Assembly: GCF_000319305.2 (NCBI RefSeq)
Contig: NZ_AMWJ02000001.1
Location: 1,713,001 to 1,777,000 of the forward strand
Origin: Pseudomonas bharatica CSV86
GTDB taxonomy: Bacteria > Pseudomonadota > Gammaproteobacteria > Pseudomonadales > Pseudomonadaceae
DNA length: 64,000 nt
Direction of reading: 5' to 3'
The notes beneath the pieces were generated by a model, which searched no databases, was not told where the DNA came from, and saw only the letters and a list, made by a program, of their open reading frames with translations. Below are positions 8,721 to 16,791 of the stretch, one piece after another. The number at the start of each line of letters is the position of its first letter. Within the stretch, counting starts at the first letter, position 1. A program made the translations under genes and the position numbers.

Positions 8721-9069
8721 CCTGCAGATGCAGCAGTTGGCCCAGGCCACCGACGAGGTATTCCTCAAGGCCGTCGCTGCGTGTGTCAGCAGGCATTGGC
8801 CGCAGCGGTGCGAGCGCCTCGGCCCGCAGGCGCTGCTGACGCGCTTGCGCAGCGTTGGTCAGGTGGCGCTCGGCTATGGAATCAAGGAGCGGCCGGATGT
8901 ACTGCGTCTGGCCAATATGGCCATGGCCCTGGACCATGACTTGAGTCGGGCGGACTTGGACTGGGTCCATCTGCGGCTCGGCGACACCCGCCTGCGTCCG
9001 GCCGATCGCCTCGATTTGCTCGATGGCGATGTGCGCGAATGGTTGCTGGAGCGGAGGGCGAGGGCATGA
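8704..9069 (+). CDS. Hypothetical protein, DUF4123 operon
   Basis: A 121-residue, mostly helical protein (MLLINNLQMQQLAQATDEVF, LTRLRSVGQVALGYGIKERP, LANMAMALDHDL). The ATG at 8704 follows GGGGAGGAGAGCCGTG; a GTG three bases earlier is possible. It starts inside the DUF4123 gene and its stop overlaps the next start by 4 bases. I do not recognise a characterised family, but small helical proteins of this kind (GYGIKxRPDV..) are often found beside DUF4123/VgrG genes. A chaperone or accessory role is a guess. Confidence 0.75.
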   Translation: MLLINNLQMQQLAQATDEVFLKAVAACVSRHWPQRCERLGPQALLTRLRSVGQVALGYGIKERPDVLRLANMAMALDHDLSRADLDWVHLRLGDTRLRPADRLDLLDGDVREWLLERRARA

Positions 9070-9545
9070 TGCTGCAACCACAGTCGTTCGCCGTGGTCCC
9101 GCCGACGGAGGTGCCCGTCGATGACGACCCCGTGGCCAGCTATGCGGCCATGGATTCGGCGGTGGCGGCACTGCCGGCGTCCACTGCCCTGGGCAGTCCG
9201 ATCCTGCCCTGTCAGGAACCGATGATCGAAGTCAGCTTGCTGGACGAGGACAATGCCCCGCTGGCCAAGGTGCCGTATCGACTGATGCTGGAAGAGACAA
9301 CCCTGGCCGAAGGTACCCTCGACGACCAGGGCTACGCCTCGGTGCCGAAGCAGGAGCTGCCCGCCGGCGATTGGCATATCGAGGTCACCCTGCAGCGCAA
9401 CGAGACCACCCAGTTGGTGGAGCGTGCGGATATCCTGCTGACCGCCGCGCCTCCTGAGGATGAAGACGATCAAGAGGCGGAGCCGGGCGAGATCGAGGAC
9501 GCGCAATGGCTGGAATTGCCGGACGACGCGTTGCTCTGGGACTGA
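9066..9545 (+). CDS. Hypothetical acidic protein with an Ig/transthyretin-like segment, last gene of DUF4123 operon
   Basis: A 159-residue protein. The middle (EVSLLDEDNAPLAKVPYRLM, LAEGTLDDQGYASVPKQELP, GDWHIEVTLQR) reads like the small beta-sandwich repeat found in VgrG C-termini and type VI effector N-termini, with the inner 'G.LD..G.A' pattern. The tail is strongly acidic (PPEDEDDQEAEPGEIEDAQW). The ATG at 9066 overlaps the upstream stop (ATGA). It ends one base from the convergent DNase I-fold gene, so no space for a terminator between them. Could be a structural carrier module; no catalytic motif is seen. Confidence 0.7.
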   Translation: MMLQPQSFAVVPPTEVPVDDDPVASYAAMDSAVAALPASTALGSPILPCQEPMIEVSLLDEDNAPLAKVPYRLMLEETTLAEGTLDDQGYASVPKQELPAGDWHIEVTLQRNETTQLVERADILLTAAPPEDEDDQEAEPGEIEDAQWLELPDDALLWD

Positions 9546-9546
9546 C

Positions 9547-10533
9547 TCAGAAGGTGACCGTGACCTTGATCGGCAGGTGATCGCTGATGCCGCGGTTCTT
9601 GCCGATGCGGACCTTGTAGAACAGCGACTTGCTGGCGAACACATTGGCCGCGATGGCGCCCGGCTTGGTCAACTGGTACGTGGTGATCAGCGGCGCGATC
9701 AGGTCGATGACGGCCGCGTTGGCAACGGCGGTATGGCCTTTGGCGAGGATGTTGTCGTAGGCGTGCTCACGGTAGGTGGTGTATTGCGCTGCGCCCTTTT
9801 TCAGGCTGGAGCGATCCTCCCCGGCCACCAGGGTCATACCCAGGTTGTTCAAGGTAGTGCGGTCATCGTCATGGCCGGTGAGATCGCAGGCGGGCGCCAG
9901 GGTCGGGTCGGGAACGCCGCACAGGTTCAGGTCGCCCAGGTACACCACCCGCGTATTGCCGGTCACGCTGGCATGCACGCCGACCTGCTGCACACCGACA
10001 TTGGCCTTGCGGTTGTTGGCATGACCGTAGCTGGGGCTGGGGGCATGCTGGGCGATCAGCTCGAACGTGGTGCCGCTGCCGGTCAGGCTGAAGGTGATGT
10101 GGAAAGGGCAGCTTTCCCGGACATTGAGGATGCGCCAGTTGGGCATTACCGCGGCCACGTTCGACAGCAGCACCGGGCCTGCGCTGATGGTCACCACGGG
10201 CGTGCGATAGAACACCAGTACCGTCTCGCCCTTGGTCTTGCTGTAGATGCACAGGGTGTCGGCGACGGCCCAGTCGGCACCGCCGGTAGCCCGCGACTGG
10301 AGCATGCCGAGGATCTGCGTGCCGCCGGTGGGGCCGCCGCCCGTGGCGATCGCACCGACCTTGGCCTTCTTGGTCACCGGTTCGATGATCACGAAGATGT
10401 CGCAGGCGGCAGCTCCGGTGGCCGGATGCACCACTTCCAGCATGCGCTCGGTACTGTCGGCCCGGCTCAGTACGCCGTTCTTGCCGGCGGCGAAGTTGAA
10501 GATGTTCCAGCTGATGATGCGTACTGCGGGCAT
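9547..10533 (-). CDS. Endonuclease/exonuclease/phosphatase-fold protein (DNase I-like)
   Basis: A 328-residue protein with the motifs of the Mg-dependent EEP/DNase I superfamily: RIISWNIFNF (Asn10), IFVIIEPV (Glu51), LIAQHAPS (His163), VVYLGDLNLCG (Asp201, Asn203), AYDNILAKG (Asp260) and GISDHLPI (Asp318-His319). All key acidic and histidine positions are present, so it is probably an active phosphodiesterase on DNA, RNA or a lipid/sugar phosphate. No signal peptide. Its ATG shares one base with the stop of the 547-residue gene upstream (TGATG), so the two are coupled. It faces the DUF4123 operon tail to tail with a single base between stops. Confidence 0.8.
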   Translation of the reverse strand: MPAVRIISWNIFNFAAGKNGVLSRADSTERMLEVVHPATGAAACDIFVIIEPVTKKAKVGAIATGGGPTGGTQILGMLQSRATGGADWAVADTLCIYSKTKGETVLVFYRTPVVTISAGPVLLSNVAAVMPNWRILNVRESCPFHITFSLTGSGTTFELIAQHAPSPSYGHANNRKANVGVQQVGVHASVTGNTRVVYLGDLNLCGVPDPTLAPACDLTGHDDDRTTLNNLGMTLVAGEDRSSLKKGAAQYTTYREHAYDNILAKGHTAVANAAVIDLIAPLITTYQLTKPGAIAANVFASKSLFYKVRIGKNRGISDHLPIKVTVTF

Positions 10534-12176
10534 CAGGGTTCCTCCGAGGGGTCGAGCAACTGGAAGTCTCCGTCATTGCTGGCGATTACCTGGCCGCGGC
10601 CGCTGATCAGGTTGAAACGCAGGGTGAACTGGTCGACGGCAGGCAGGGTGTCGGCCGGGATATCAATCTTGAGGCCTGCGGCAAAGCGGGGAATATCCGT
10701 GTCGCGTGCCGGGCGCAGGTTCAGGATGGGTTTGTCCTCCCGCGGTTCGAAAAAGCCTTCGCAGGGGATGTCGCCGGCCATTATCCGGATATGGGATTCA
10801 TGGCTGATGCGCCGCTGCCCGCTATTGAACGGCTGGCCTACGGCAACGCGGAACAGCGAGCGGTGCCAGGTGAAGGCGTCGGATGGCCTGTTGACCGTCG
10901 GCGTGCCGCGAAAGACCAGGGCGGCGTCGGTGGTCTTGAGGCTGGTCAGGGCGATGCCGAACTGCAGGTGAAGGAACTGCGCCTCGGCCAGCGACCCATA
11001 GATCTCCGACGTAATGTCGCCACTGCGCCACGCCGCACCGCCGAGCCAGGCATCGTAGCGTTCCAGTTTCTGCAGGGGCGGGTAGGTCGCCGGCGAGTCG
11101 AGGAAAAAGTCCTCCTCGGCCCCGGCCAGCTCGGCGTTTTGTGGTGAGTCGGTTTCATGCACGTCTGCTGGATCGTAATCGAGACTGGCGCTGAGCTGCA
11201 GGTTCCAGCGCAGGATGCAGTTATCGCTGCCCAGTTCCGTGCGGTAACGTTGCCCACCGAGACCGCGACCCTCCAGGTAGCAGCGGCTGTCCCAGACCAG
11301 GGTGCCGCCGTCATCGAGTTGGCGGGTCTTGATCAACAGGGTGCAATTGCGCAGTTCCAGATCGGTGAAGCTCAAGTCGAAGGGCGTCGAACGCCAGGCA
11401 CTGGCGTTCATCTGGTTGCCGATCAGCACCAGGGGCGTGCGTTTGCGCACCGCCCGTTGTAGGTTCGGGCCGAACCTGAAACCCACGTAATAGTGCGCGC
11501 CCGCCAGTACGGGAATGGTGGTCGCCGAGCCCGCGACAACCACCGACGACTCGATGAATATCGGCTCGCCAAAACTCAGGCTGTTCAGGCCGTTGTCCAG
11601 GGTCAGGGCGTTCGGGTGTTCATAGATGCCGTGCAGGGAAGGATGGTTCGTGATGTCTTTAACGACGATGCCGCACCAGGACTGCAGTCTCCAGGCCACC
11701 GTGGCGCGCTCGAACCACACGGCAGCGGACAGGGGGGAGCCATCCTCCAGGGTACCCTTGATGAATAGCGTGTTGTCGGCGACCGAGGCCAGCTCGCGCC
11801 TGACCACCATCGAGGCGTTCAGGCCGCTGGATTTCACCCGGGCCTTCACGCGCTTGACCACGTTCTTGCTGTGCATTCGCGGGATCAGCGGGTTCAGTTG
11901 TTCCTCGCCGACAAAGCTGCCGCTGGACAGGCCCAGGCGAACGCTTCTCCAGTTCTGTTCCAGCGTCCTGGTGTCGAGCCTGGGCAGCTTGGAGGTGTAG
12001 CTGCTTTCCTTGGTATTGCTGAACTGGACGTCTCCCGGTTCACACTTCCAGGGACTGGAGCTTCGCCACATCAGTGGCGAGCGCTCCAGTTCCGGGAGCA
12101 GGCCTTTCTTGCCGCTTTTGTGCGCCCCCCAGGCCTTGTCGTACCAGTCATCGACGATCGCACGCAGGGTTGGCAT
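10533..12176 (-). CDS. Uncharacterised 547-residue protein paired with the DNase I-fold gene
   Basis: I do not recognise this family. Starts MPTLRAIVDDWYDKAWGAHK with no signal peptide or membrane segment. The body is beta-rich with many short strands (WFERATVAWRLQSWCGIVVK, SLSFGEPIFIESSVVVAGSA, LELRNCTLLIKTRQLDDGG) and ends IPADTLPAVDQFTLRFNLIS. The middle carries an acidic stretch (AELAGAEEDFFLDSP). The layout resembles a large beta-sandwich carrier or toxin-delivery protein, but that is only an impression. Translationally coupled to the downstream EEP-fold gene; no recognisable immunity gene. The 123 bases between it and the HDAC gene hold nothing I can identify. Confidence 0.75.
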   Translation of the reverse strand: MPTLRAIVDDWYDKAWGAHKSGKKGLLPELERSPLMWRSSSPWKCEPGDVQFSNTKESSYTSKLPRLDTRTLEQNWRSVRLGLSSGSFVGEEQLNPLIPRMHSKNVVKRVKARVKSSGLNASMVVRRELASVADNTLFIKGTLEDGSPLSAAVWFERATVAWRLQSWCGIVVKDITNHPSLHGIYEHPNALTLDNGLNSLSFGEPIFIESSVVVAGSATTIPVLAGAHYYVGFRFGPNLQRAVRKRTPLVLIGNQMNASAWRSTPFDLSFTDLELRNCTLLIKTRQLDDGGTLVWDSRCYLEGRGLGGQRYRTELGSDNCILRWNLQLSASLDYDPADVHETDSPQNAELAGAEEDFFLDSPATYPPLQKLERYDAWLGGAAWRSGDITSEIYGSLAEAQFLHLQFGIALTSLKTTDAALVFRGTPTVNRPSDAFTWHRSLFRVAVGQPFNSGQRRISHESHIRIMAGDIPCEGFFEPREDKPILNLRPARDTDIPRFAAGLKIDIPADTLPAVDQFTLRFNLISGRGQVIASNDGDFQLLDPSEEP

Positions 12177-12299
12177 CAGAACCTCGCAGGCAGTCTGGGT
12201 GGTTTCGACAAGGGCATGGCAATGCTCCGGGAGTGATGCGGCATCCTGCCACTATTCACGGCCGTGTGGATAGAGGGATGCTCGACAACCCCCTTGCCC

Positions 12300-13412
12300 T
12301 CAGGGCAGGCACCGGCCTGCCAGGCCCTCGACCCACTGCCGCTGGAACGCTGCCACGGTCTCGACCGGCTGCTGCAACTGCACGAACTCCAGCATCGGAT
12401 CGTCCACCCCGGTCCTCACGCCTGCCAGCTCCTCGATCGTCGCCAGCCCGCAGAACGGCACATAGGCCTCCGAGTAACCGCCCTCATGCACCAGCACCAG
12501 CCGCCCCTGGCACAGGCGCTCGGCGGCTTCGCGTACCAGCCGGGTCATCTCGCGGAACGAGTCGCTGTGCAGCAGCATCCGCGCCAGCGGGTCCACGGCG
12601 TTGGCGTCGTAGCCGCAGGCGACGATGATCAGTTCCGGCTCGAAACGCTCCAGCGCCGGCACCACGATGCGCTCCATCGCGTGGATATAGGCCGCATGCC
12701 CGCTGCCCGGCGGCAGGGGAATGTTGATATTCGCGCCCAGCCCGGCGCCGCGCCCGCGCTCGTCCTCGCCGCTGTAGCCGGCCGGGAAGCAGCCGTCCTG
12801 GTGCAGGGAAATGCTCAGCACGTCACCACGTTCCTCGAAGATCGACTGGGTGCCGTTGCCGTGGTGCACGTCCCAGTCGATCACTGCCACCTTGCCCAGC
12901 CCGCGCCTGGCCTTGGCCACTTCGATGGCGACGGCGATATTGGCCAGGAAGCAGAATCCCATGGCGCCGTCGGCCAGGCAGTGATGGCCCGGCGGGCGCG
13001 ACAGGGAATAGGCGTTGTCCACCTCGCCAGCCAGCACCGCGTCTACCGCCGCCATCGCCAGGCCGGCGGACAGCCTGGCGATCCCGTAGCTGCCCGGCCC
13101 GATTGGCGCGTGCGGGCCCAGCTCGCCGCCACCGGCATCGCTGAGGGCCCTGAAGCGTTGCAGGTAATCCGGCGTGTGGACGCGCAGCAGATCCTCTTCG
13201 CTGGCAGGCGCCGCACCGCGCACCTGTAACCGGCGGGTCAGGCCGGAGACATCCAGCAGGCTTTTCAGGCGGCGCTTGGTTTCCGGTGACTCGGCATGTC
13301 CGGCCGCAGCCGGAGGCTGCACCCAGCCGCCTACCGGCAAGGTCAGGGCATGCAGGCCGGCGCTGTGCCAGAGGCTCAGTTCGTCGAAGAAAAAGGCAGT
13401 GTTTCGGCTCAT
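12300..13412 (-). CDS. Class II histone deacetylase-like amidohydrolase
   Basis: A 370-residue zinc deacetylase of the arginase/HDAC superfamily, close in layout to bacterial HDAH amidohydrolases. Seen: RPPGHHC (His143-His144), VIDWDVHHGNGTQ (zinc ligands Asp181 and His183), VACGYDANAVDPLARM (Asp269) and LVHEGGYSEAYVPF (catalytic Tyr313). Bacterial members remove acetyl or other acyl groups from polyamines and small amides; histones are not the natural target. Cytosolic. It is the last gene of a run LuxR - MetA-like porin - MFS - deacetylase, 33 bases after the MFS gene, suggesting it deacylates a compound that the carrier imports. Confidence 0.88.
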   Translation of the reverse strand: MSRNTAFFFDELSLWHSAGLHALTLPVGGWVQPPAAAGHAESPETKRRLKSLLDVSGLTRRLQVRGAAPASEEDLLRVHTPDYLQRFRALSDAGGGELGPHAPIGPGSYGIARLSAGLAMAAVDAVLAGEVDNAYSLSRPPGHHCLADGAMGFCFLANIAVAIEVAKARRGLGKVAVIDWDVHHGNGTQSIFEERGDVLSISLHQDGCFPAGYSGEDERGRGAGLGANINIPLPPGSGHAAYIHAMERIVVPALERFEPELIIVACGYDANAVDPLARMLLHSDSFREMTRLVREAAERLCQGRLVLVHEGGYSEAYVPFCGLATIEELAGVRTGVDDPMLEFVQLQQPVETVAAFQRQWVEGLAGRCLP

Positions 13413-13445
13413 GATGATTCCGTTTTTTCCAGGTGAAGGGAGGGC

Positions 13446-14603
13446 TCAGGCGCCGCGACGGCAACCGAGGATCAGCAGCAGGGAGGTGAAGGTCAGGACG
13501 GCGGCGCCGATCAGCAGCGGCTGGTAGCTGCCGCTGCTTTCGATCAGGCGCCCGGCAATGGCCGGGCCGATTGCCAGGCCGGCGCCGATCACCAGGTTGG
13601 ACGCGTTCATCAGGCGGCCGGAGCGGTCGAGGTCGGCCAGGCAGGCGAGCACCAGCGGCAGGATGAAGGTCCAGGTGAACTTGAACACCAGTGCCGCCAG
13701 CGCCAGCCGCGCCAGAGCCGGTTGGCCGAGGAGCAGCAGCACCGAACCGACCATCAGCCCGTAGCCGGCCAGCAACAGCAGGCCACGCGGCAGGCGCTCG
13801 CCGATCAGCGAGGCGCAACCGGCACCGACGATGCCCATCAGGGTGGCGATGGCCAGCACTTCGCCGCTGATTTCGGCGCCGATCCCGGCGGCGGCGCCGA
13901 TCGCGCCGATGAAGGTCCACACGCCGCTGAGGCTGATGTAGAAGGTAAGGATGCCGAGGATCCCCAGGACGATCTTGCCTTTGTTCGCCGAGGGCGCTGC
14001 GTCGGGGCCCGTTGGTGCGGCCGGCGCACCTTGCGGGAAGCAACGCGCCAGTGGCAGGAACAGCGCCATCAGTATCGCCAGCGACAGGTAGCAGGCGGCC
14101 AGCCCGTAGTGCCCGAACAGGCGCGGCAGCACGCTCAGGCCGATCGCCCCGACCACCAGCTGACCCATGACCCACAGGCCGTAGACCCGGCTCGGATTGC
14201 TGGTGGACGCTGCGCTCGACAGGCACACGATCATCAGCGAGCCGCCGGCCAAAGCGCTGCAAAAGCGCAGGGCCAGCAGCGTGGAGTAATCGATGGCGTA
14301 GATCGACAGCAGGTTGGCAGAAATGAAAGCGAGGCCGGCGAGCAGGGCGACCCGTCGCCAGTCGGCGTGCTTGAGCCACCAGAAGGCGGGAAGGGTGGCC
14401 AGGCTCATGGCCCCCAGTTCGGCGGAAAACAGATCGCCGATCCGTGACGGGCTCAGGTTCCACTGGGTGGCCAGTTGCGCGGCCACCGCCGGCGCGGTCA
14501 TGAGGACGGTCGGGGTGATCGCGGCGAACAGGACGATGGCCGCCAGCAGGGCCAGGTGCGACGAAGCGGTTGCGGATCCAGCGGACAGGGGCTTGCTGCT
14601 CAT
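13446..14603 (-). CDS. MFS transporter
   Basis: A 385-residue carrier with about 12 hydrophobic segments, e.g. LALLAAIVLFAAITPTVLM, LSVLPRLFGHYGLAACYLSL and GILTFYISLSGVWTFIGAIG, plus the loop GLWVMGQLVVG. It belongs to the major facilitator superfamily and sits in the inner membrane. The ATG at 14603 follows GGAG at 6 bases; the start lies 14 bases after the stop of the outer-membrane gene. Substrate unknown; the partner deacetylase suggests an acylated amine or amide. Confidence 0.85.
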   Translation of the reverse strand: MSSKPLSAGSATASSHLALLAAIVLFAAITPTVLMTAPAVAAQLATQWNLSPSRIGDLFSAELGAMSLATLPAFWWLKHADWRRVALLAGLAFISANLLSIYAIDYSTLLALRFCSALAGGSLMIVCLSSAASTSNPSRVYGLWVMGQLVVGAIGLSVLPRLFGHYGLAACYLSLAILMALFLPLARCFPQGAPAAPTGPDAAPSANKGKIVLGILGILTFYISLSGVWTFIGAIGAAAGIGAEISGEVLAIATLMGIVGAGCASLIGERLPRGLLLLAGYGLMVGSVLLLLGQPALARLALAALVFKFTWTFILPLVLACLADLDRSGRLMNASNLVIGAGLAIGPAIAGRLIESSGSYQPLLIGAAVLTFTSLLLILGCRRGA

Positions 14604-14616
14604 GGGCATCTCCGCG

Positions 14617-15486
14617 TCAGAACACATGGACCAGGCGCAGCAAGGCGTCGGTCCCGTGGTAGCCGTTGTCGGTGGCGACGTTCTGCGACAGGCTGAACAT
14701 CAACTGGTTTTGCCGGTCCAGCCAGTGGCCGAGCTCGAAGCCCACCTGGGTGTAGCGCTTGTGGGTGTCGTCGATGCGCTGGCCGTCGATCTTCAGTTCA
14801 CCGCCGTCGGCATGGATCAGGCGCAGGGCGCCGTAGGTGGCGGGCGTGAAGTCGTAGGAGGCGAAGGCTTGCAGACGATACAGCGGGTCCTGCTTGAGGT
14901 CGCTGCCGAAGTAGTCGTTGTTCTTGCCGTAGAGCTGGGCTTCGAGGTTGGCTTCCAGCACCCACTTCTCGCCGATGCCCCGGGTGTAGTTGTAAACGAA
15001 GGTGGTGCCCCAGCGATTGGCACCGGGCGAGACGTCCGGATTCTGCCCGTGGTATTCGCCGACCGGCAGGGTGACCAGGGTCAGCAGGCCGCTGTAGGTA
15101 CGGCTGGCCGGGTCGTTGATGAAAAACAGCGTGCCGCCCACCTGCGGGTCACCGAAGCCGCTTTCCCCGGTATGCCGGCTCGCGCCGGGCAGGCGCGCAT
15201 CGATGTCGGCGAAGGGCACGATGAACTGCGGGGTACACAGGGTGCCGCAAAGGTCGCTGAAGAACACCTGGCGGTAGGCCACGGCATTGACCTTCAGCTC
15301 GGCCTTGCCGGTGCTATCGGCCGGGCCGTGGAAGTCGCCGGCGCGAGTGGCCGGCAGATACAGCACGCCGAGGCTGGTGCCAGAAGGGGCGCCGAAAAAA
15401 TCCCGGGCGTTAAGGTCGGCGGCCTGGGCGTGCAGGCTCGACAAGGCGCCGGCCAGGGCCAGCGTGCGGATCAAGGGATGGGTCAT
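14617..15486 (-). CDS. Outer-membrane transporter, MetA-pathway phenol degradation-like family
   Basis: A 289-residue protein with a signal peptide (MTHPLIRTLALAGALSSLHA, cut after AQA) followed by a beta-barrel pattern of the Phenol_MetA_deg family: LNARDFFGAPSGTSLGVLYL, LTLVTLPVGEYHGQNPDVSP, VEANLE-type alternating strands and a C-terminal aromatic VHVF. Family members are outer-membrane channels or transporters found next to aromatic and amide catabolic genes. The upstream frame extends to 15543, but the signal peptide fixes the start at 15486. Second gene of the LuxR-led cluster. Confidence 0.85.
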   Translation of the reverse strand: MTHPLIRTLALAGALSSLHAQAADLNARDFFGAPSGTSLGVLYLPATRAGDFHGPADSTGKAELKVNAVAYRQVFFSDLCGTLCTPQFIVPFADIDARLPGASRHTGESGFGDPQVGGTLFFINDPASRTYSGLLTLVTLPVGEYHGQNPDVSPGANRWGTTFVYNYTRGIGEKWVLEANLEAQLYGKNNDYFGSDLKQDPLYRLQAFASYDFTPATYGALRLIHADGGELKIDGQRIDDTHKRYTQVGFELGHWLDRQNQLMFSLSQNVATDNGYHGTDALLRLVHVF

Positions 15487-15589
15487 GGTCGTGGTGTCTC
15501 TTCTTCTATGGTTGGCAAATCGCAGGCAAAGCCGGGCCGTCACCGGCGCTAGGCGTCGGCGTGCGGTCAGGGTCGATCAGCGTCCGGGG

Positions 15590-16567
15590 TCAGTCGGGCG
15601 GGGTATGCAGCAACTGGGCGATGCGGGTCTTATCGTTGACCCCGAGCTTGTGATAGATGGCGCGGATATGGTGGCGCACGGTATTGGGTGCCATGCCCAG
15701 GTCGCGGGCGATTTCCTTGTAGGTCTTGCCCTCGCCGAAGCCCAGGGCGACATCCTGTTCCCGCGGGCTCAACTGGGCCAGCGCACCACGGGGGCGGGCG
15801 GCGAGGAGAAACAGGTCGCCTACCGCCGAGGCTTCGATCTGCAGGTGCTTGCCCTCATGCCCGCAGCCGTCCACGGCCATCGGCAGCAGCGGGCCGCTCC
15901 ACTGCGGCCACTCACCCAGCAGCAGATCGACGAATCCGCGCTCGGCACACTGCAGGGTGCCGCGCTGGTCGCACACCGCCAGCGCCAGGTTGCGCGACGG
16001 GCTGAGGGACTCGCGCTTGGTCACCAGGGTTCGGATCTGGTTGGCCGACACCGCCGCGACCAGGTGCAGCATGGCGTTATCGAGGATCAGCCGGTCCTGT
16101 TCGGTGAAGCGCGGCGCGCCGGGTGCGCGGTACAGGGCCAGGTGATCGCTCAGCAGGGTTCGCGGATCGACATGCACCACGCACAGCAGCTCGCCGATAC
16201 CGTAGGCCTGCCCCAGCCAGTTGAGGCCGGGGCCGTTATCGGGATCGCGCATGTCGATGATCACCGACTGCCCGGGATGGGCGTGGACCCGGCCGACCGT
16301 GACGTCGATATGGCGGATGGACTGCCAGTCCGGCAGGTAGCTGGCGGGCAGCCCATGCAGGTAGGAGCTGTGTTCTTCCGGCAAGCCGTCGATCAACGCG
16401 GCGCGGCCCCACCACGCGCTGGCGAAGGGCAGCACCTGGCCGACGCAGTCCAGGGCCGGGCGGTGGAAGTTCGCGAGGTCCTGGTTCTGCGCCAGGCGCT
16501 GGAGCTCCAGGGTCATGCTGCTGAAGGCCTGCAACAGGCGGGCGGGACTGTATTCGTGCCGGGACAT
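15590..16567 (-). CDS. LuxR-family transcriptional regulator
   Basis: A 325-residue regulator. The C-terminal 60 residues are a LuxR-type helix-turn-helix: LSPREQDVALGFGEGKTYKE, IARDLGMAPNTVRHHIRAIY and HKLGVNDKTRIAQLLHTPP. The N-terminal 250 residues form a sensor of unknown type, with no receiver Asp pattern and no autoinducer-domain signature, similar to other orphan LuxR regulators in Pseudomonas. The ATG at 16567 follows AGAGGTAG at good spacing. It heads the porin/MFS/deacetylase genes (103-base gap) and is divergent from the Rhs gene. Confidence 0.87.
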   Translation of the reverse strand: MSRHEYSPARLLQAFSSMTLELQRLAQNQDLANFHRPALDCVGQVLPFASAWWGRAALIDGLPEEHSSYLHGLPASYLPDWQSIRHIDVTVGRVHAHPGQSVIIDMRDPDNGPGLNWLGQAYGIGELLCVVHVDPRTLLSDHLALYRAPGAPRFTEQDRLILDNAMLHLVAAVSANQIRTLVTKRESLSPSRNLALAVCDQRGTLQCAERGFVDLLLGEWPQWSGPLLPMAVDGCGHEGKHLQIEASAVGDLFLLAARPRGALAQLSPREQDVALGFGEGKTYKEIARDLGMAPNTVRHHIRAIYHKLGVNDKTRIAQLLHTPPD

Positions 16568-16717
16568 GGGCAACTACCTCTGTGCGACTGTTGTTATTGG
16601 TTTCGTCAGGGGTCTTGGGGTGGCCGGAGGGGGCAGGGCCTGGATCGAGTTTCGCGGTAAAGGGTGGTGGATCACTATCCTACAGATGCAGGAGGGGTGG
16701 AGGCTTGTCGGTGGCTG

Positions 16718-16737
16718 ACCTGACATTTTTATCAGGT
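16718..16737. promoter_or_regulatory. Inverted repeat upstream of the Rhs gene
   Basis: ACCTGA-N8-TCAGGT, perfect 6-base arms around CATTTTTA, 55 bases before the Rhs start in the 224-base gap between the divergent LuxR and Rhs genes. It could be an operator or a small hairpin in the Rhs leader; nothing in the sequence decides between them. Confidence 0.4.
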
Positions 16738-16791
16738 GTGCCATGGGCGCTGCGGCGTTACAGTCAGGCTCGTCTTCAGCGAGGCCTGCCC

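Noticed and set aside
7387..9545. Type VI structural cluster
   Set aside because: Only the DUF4123 adaptor is recognisable; no VgrG, PAAR, sheath, baseplate or ClpV gene in the window.
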